6,947 bases of DNA from Anaerolineales bacterium. GTDB taxonomy: Bacteria > Chloroflexota > Anaerolineae > Anaerolineales > Villigracilaceae. The notes below the pieces were generated by a model. It saw only the letters and a program-made list of their open reading frames with translations, did not search any database and was not told where the DNA came from. This document shows, one piece after another, positions 5,145-6,947 of the stretch. The stretch's first letter is position 1. Each line of letters starts with the position of its first letter. The position numbers and the translations under genes are program-made. The DNA lies in NCBI GenBank assembly GCA_025938055.1, contig JAICQC010000252.1:1-6947 (forward strand). Reading direction: 5' to 3'.

Positions 5145-5614
5145 AGGAACTGGCAGAATATCGCGTAAATTTGATGAACAGACTCGAGGAGACGGCAAGC
5201 ACGTTTCGTGAGGCTTGTCTGGCAGTCAACGATCCGTATGCGCCGCTGGATGCGCAGGGCTGGAACGTACACCAGATCGCGGTGCATACCCGTGACGTGG
5301 ATGAGCTGGTCTATGGCTTGCGCGCCCGCCGGACGGCTGTGGAGAATAACCCGGAGTTCCCTAACTTTGATGGCGATGCTTATATGACGGCAAACTACAA
5401 TTCCAGCGAACCTTTGAGCGAACTGCTGGATGGCTTGGTAGAAAACGTGAGAGCCCTGACCGAGCTGCTGCGCGCGTTGCCGGTGGAAGCATGGTCACGC
5501 GAATCGCGGCATCCTATACTGGGAAGCGGACTGACATTGCAGACCTGGGTGGAAAAGAACCTGGCGCATATCGAAGAACATTTGGAAACGGTGAAAAAGC
5601 AAAACGGGAATTGA
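5141..5614 (+). CDS. DinB-like four-helix metal-binding protein
   Basis: The 157-residue cytoplasmic protein has the layout of the DinB / mycothiol-dependent isomerase superfamily: helix 1 (about 3-28), then GWNVHQIAVHT with a likely metal ligand at His49 (or His44), a helix rich in Leu and Glu (88-112), and a final helix with HIEEH (His143, His147). Three histidines in these places form the usual divalent metal site. Family members include thiol-dependent transferases and many proteins of unknown function; the substrate cannot be read here. GGAGG lies 4 bases before the ATG at 5141, which overlaps the stop of a doubtful small ORF. A strong terminator follows the stop. Confidence 0.8.
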   Translation: MKELAEYRVNLMNRLEETASTFREACLAVNDPYAPLDAQGWNVHQIAVHTRDVDELVYGLRARRTAVENNPEFPNFDGDAYMTANYNSSEPLSELLDGLVENVRALTELLRALPVEAWSRESRHPILGSGLTLQTWVEKNLAHIEEHLETVKKQNGN

Positions 5615-5625
5615 ACAATGAAATA

Positions 5626-5662
5626 AAAAATCCCTGTAGGGTTGAACCTCACAGGGATTTTT
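5626..5662. terminator. Bidirectional intrinsic terminator between DinB-like and PAP2 genes
   Basis: AAAAATCCCTGT (5626-5637) pairs perfectly with ACAGGGATTTTT (5651-5662) across a 13-base loop that can itself pair AGG with CCT. The A and T ends supply a T-run on both strands, so it serves the convergent genes on either side. Confidence 0.9.
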
Positions 5663-5673
5663 GACACGACTCC

Positions 5674-6228
5674 CTACCACAAAGCAAGACCCAGCCATCG
5701 AAACAACCAATCGAATAATGGCGGATAGATCTGCAACCCTATCAGCGCGACAAGGATTCCAAACAGCGCGCCCGCAAGAATATCGGATAGATAATGCACG
5801 CCCATTGCCACGCGGGCAAGCGCCACCAGCGGCGCCCAGATCCAGAGGGCGGCAGCCAGCGCCGGAGGACCCAGTCCCGAGGCAATTGTCGCAAGCAGGA
5901 AGGCCCGCGCCGCATGACCCGAAGGGAACGAATGCGGATCGGTATGGCGGTAGATGTGGCCCCAATCCCCCTCCGGGCGCATCCTCTTCACACGGAACTT
6001 GACCGCCAGCACCATGATTGCCAGCAGGCTGATACTGCCAAACTGGACTACCGCCCATTCCTTCCAGAAAGTAGTGCCGCTGATCCAAATGGCGAACAAG
6101 CCGATCGCCCAGAACCATGAGTCCCCGGAATGTGCAAAAAAGACTGCAACAGCGCGCAATGCGCCTGGCTTTTCAGCCACGCGCATTTGATTGGAGAGGC
6201 GTGCGTCGAGTTCGAGGATGGAATTCAA
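5674..6228 (-). CDS. PAP2 family membrane phosphatase
   Basis: The 184-residue protein has about five hydrophobic segments and the three PAP2 motifs in order: KxxxxxxRP (Lys77 to Pro85), PSGH (102-105, His105) and RxxxxxHxxxD (Arg139, nucleophile His145, Asp149). The usual Ser before the motif 3 Arg is Ala here (ALARV). The family removes phosphate from lipid or isoprenyl (pyro)phosphates, as in undecaprenyl pyrophosphate recycling; the exact substrate is not readable. The best start is a TTG at 6228, because the residues it adds (ILELDARLSNQM) fit the family's N-terminus; an ATG at 6186 would cut into the first helix. A weak AGAGA lies before it. The TTG is 2 bases after the stop of the upstream nucleotidyltransferase gene, implying co-transcription and probably translational coupling. 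Confidence 0.87.
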   Translation of the reverse strand: MNSILELDARLSNQMRVAEKPGALRAVAVFFAHSGDSWFWAIGLFAIWISGTTFWKEWAVVQFGSISLLAIMVLAVKFRVKRMRPEGDWGHIYRHTDPHSFPSGHAARAFLLATIASGLGPPALAAALWIWAPLVALARVAMGVHYLSDILAGALFGILVALIGLQIYPPLFDWLFRWLGLALW

Positions 6229-6230
6229 AT

Positions 6231-6947
6231 TTATTTCTCTGTTTTGAGTCTGGGTTTGGTCACCCCCAGCGCAGAGGCTTTCTTCGAACTGCTTGTGCTC
6301 TTCTTCGCCCGAACGGTTTTTGCTGAAGGCTTCGGTTTCACTGCCTTTTTGGTCGTTTTCTTCACAGCGCGCTTTGGCTTGACCACGGCGCTGTTTTGTT
6401 GTTCCTCCAGGTCGGCGCGCAGCAATTCGAGCTGACTGGGCTTGTCCACATCCATGCAGGGTTCGGCATAGGGCCAGACGATCGCGCGTCCCTTGATGCC
6501 GATACGGTCACAGACGCGCCGGACCGCATCCTCCAGGGTCAATCGCCGGGTGAACAGCGCAAATAGAGTCCCGAAACCGATCAGGCTTGCGCTCCTGAGC
6601 GGACTCTTGCGTGAACCGATCAGCGATTCCCACATATCCAGGTGTTCGGTCGCCATGCGGACGTGGGTCACGTTCATGTCCGCGCCGCAGACATCCATAT
6701 CCTTCAGATGCGTGTACGTTCTCTTCGAATCAGGAAACCGGGCTTCCATCACATCCCGCGGACAAACGCCATAATACAGATCATCCTTGGTTTCCATGCA
6801 GGTATTAATGAGCCAGTCCACCATTTCAGACTTTAGGGTGGGGATATCAGAAGAAACGACAAGCACGTATTTACTGCGCTTGTTGATTTCAAGAGCCTTG
6901 TTCACACCCGCGACAATATTCGCCAGCATGCGTCCCTGATTGGAGAC
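6231..6947 (-). CDS. MobA-like nucleotidyltransferase with lysine-rich tail (5' end outside window)
   Basis: The gene enters from the right edge; 238 residues and the stop are visible. The visible part begins VSNQGR, inside a nucleotidyltransferase domain. LVVSSDIPTL carries the metal-binding Asp (34 in the visible part), followed by EMVDWLI. Further on, a segment ending MDVDKPSQLELL (Asp166 and Asp168) matches the end of MobA-like NTP transferases, which move nucleotidyl groups onto cofactors, sugars or polyol phosphates. The GTP/CTP-binding N-terminal loop is not visible, so the substrate is open. The last 53 or so residues (6234-6392) are a basic tail of repeated Lys, Ala, Pro, Ser and Thr, resembling histone H1-like tails and not part of the enzyme fold. 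The PAP2 gene starts 2 bases downstream, pointing to a shared pathway, perhaps in lipid head-group or isoprenoid metabolism (inference). Confidence 0.75.
   Translation of the reverse strand, partial: VSNQGRMLANIVAGVNKALEINKRSKYVLVVSSDIPTLKSEMVDWLINTCMETKDDLYYGVCPRDVMEARFPDSKRTYTHLKDMDVCGADMNVTHVRMATEHLDMWESLIGSRKSPLRSASLIGFGTLFALFTRRLTLEDAVRRVCDRIGIKGRAIVWPYAEPCMDVDKPSQLELLRADLEEQQNSAVVKPKRAVKKTTKKAVKPKPSAKTVRAKKSTSSSKKASALGVTKPRLKTEK

Noticed and set aside
4795..5287. Two overlapping minus-strand frames of 144 and 155 codons opposite the M23 end and DinB-like start
   Set aside because: Both are antisense to better-supported genes and lack RBS, signal or domain features.
1..6947. tRNA, rRNA, CRISPR arrays, insertion sequences or integration sites
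   Set aside because: No cloverleaf, repeat-spacer pattern, transposase motif or terminal repeats were seen; the only long similarity between segments is the riboswitch cassette.

Overview
The window looks like part of a chromosome of an environmental bacterium, most likely Chloroflexota (Anaerolineae-like). That placement is an inference from gene style: large secreted metalloproteases, a lipoprotein with a Ser/Thr/Pro linker, a DinB-fold protein and moderate GC. No marker gene proves it. I see no rRNA, tRNA, CRISPR array, insertion sequence or phage gene.

Left part (1-4178). Two genes for exported metalloproteases lie on the minus strand. The first (1-829, running off the left edge) is the N-terminal part of an M6 / immune-inhibitor-A-like peptidase. 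The second (1821-3677) is a secreted metzincin with HEGGHxxGxxH and a downstream Met-turn. Each has a long leader containing a near-duplicate structured RNA that I read as a class I cyclic-di-GMP (GEMM-I) riboswitch. Each aptamer is followed at once by an intrinsic terminator whose 5' arm lies in the aptamer's 3' end, so ligand binding should favour read-through (an ON switch). Sigma70-like promoters sit just upstream of both. Between the two units, on the plus strand, is a small lipoprotein gene (1222-1713). It faces the metzincin gene across a perfect-stem bidirectional terminator (1761-1800). The leader of the second unit also holds what looks like a decayed copy of the M6 gene's ribosome binding site and first codons, which suggests the control cassette was duplicated.

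Middle part (4179-5614, plus strand). A membrane-anchored M23 (LytM-type) peptidase gene appears to be leaderless: a TATAAT box ends 8 bases before its ATG. A 248-base gap follows, with a GTGA-N6-TCAC palindrome and a doubtful 62-codon ORF whose stop overlaps (ATGA) the start of a DinB-like protein gene. A second bidirectional terminator (5626-5662) closes this part.

Right part (5674-6947, minus strand). A PAP2-family membrane phosphatase gene lies 2 bases downstream of a MobA-like nucleotidyltransferase gene that enters from the right edge and ends in an unusual lysine-rich tail. The two look like one operon.

The main theme is control of secreted or surface proteolysis by a second messenger: one riboswitch type, present twice, in front of two unrelated extracellular metalloproteases. 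The wall-acting M23 gene is divergent from the second riboswitch promoter.
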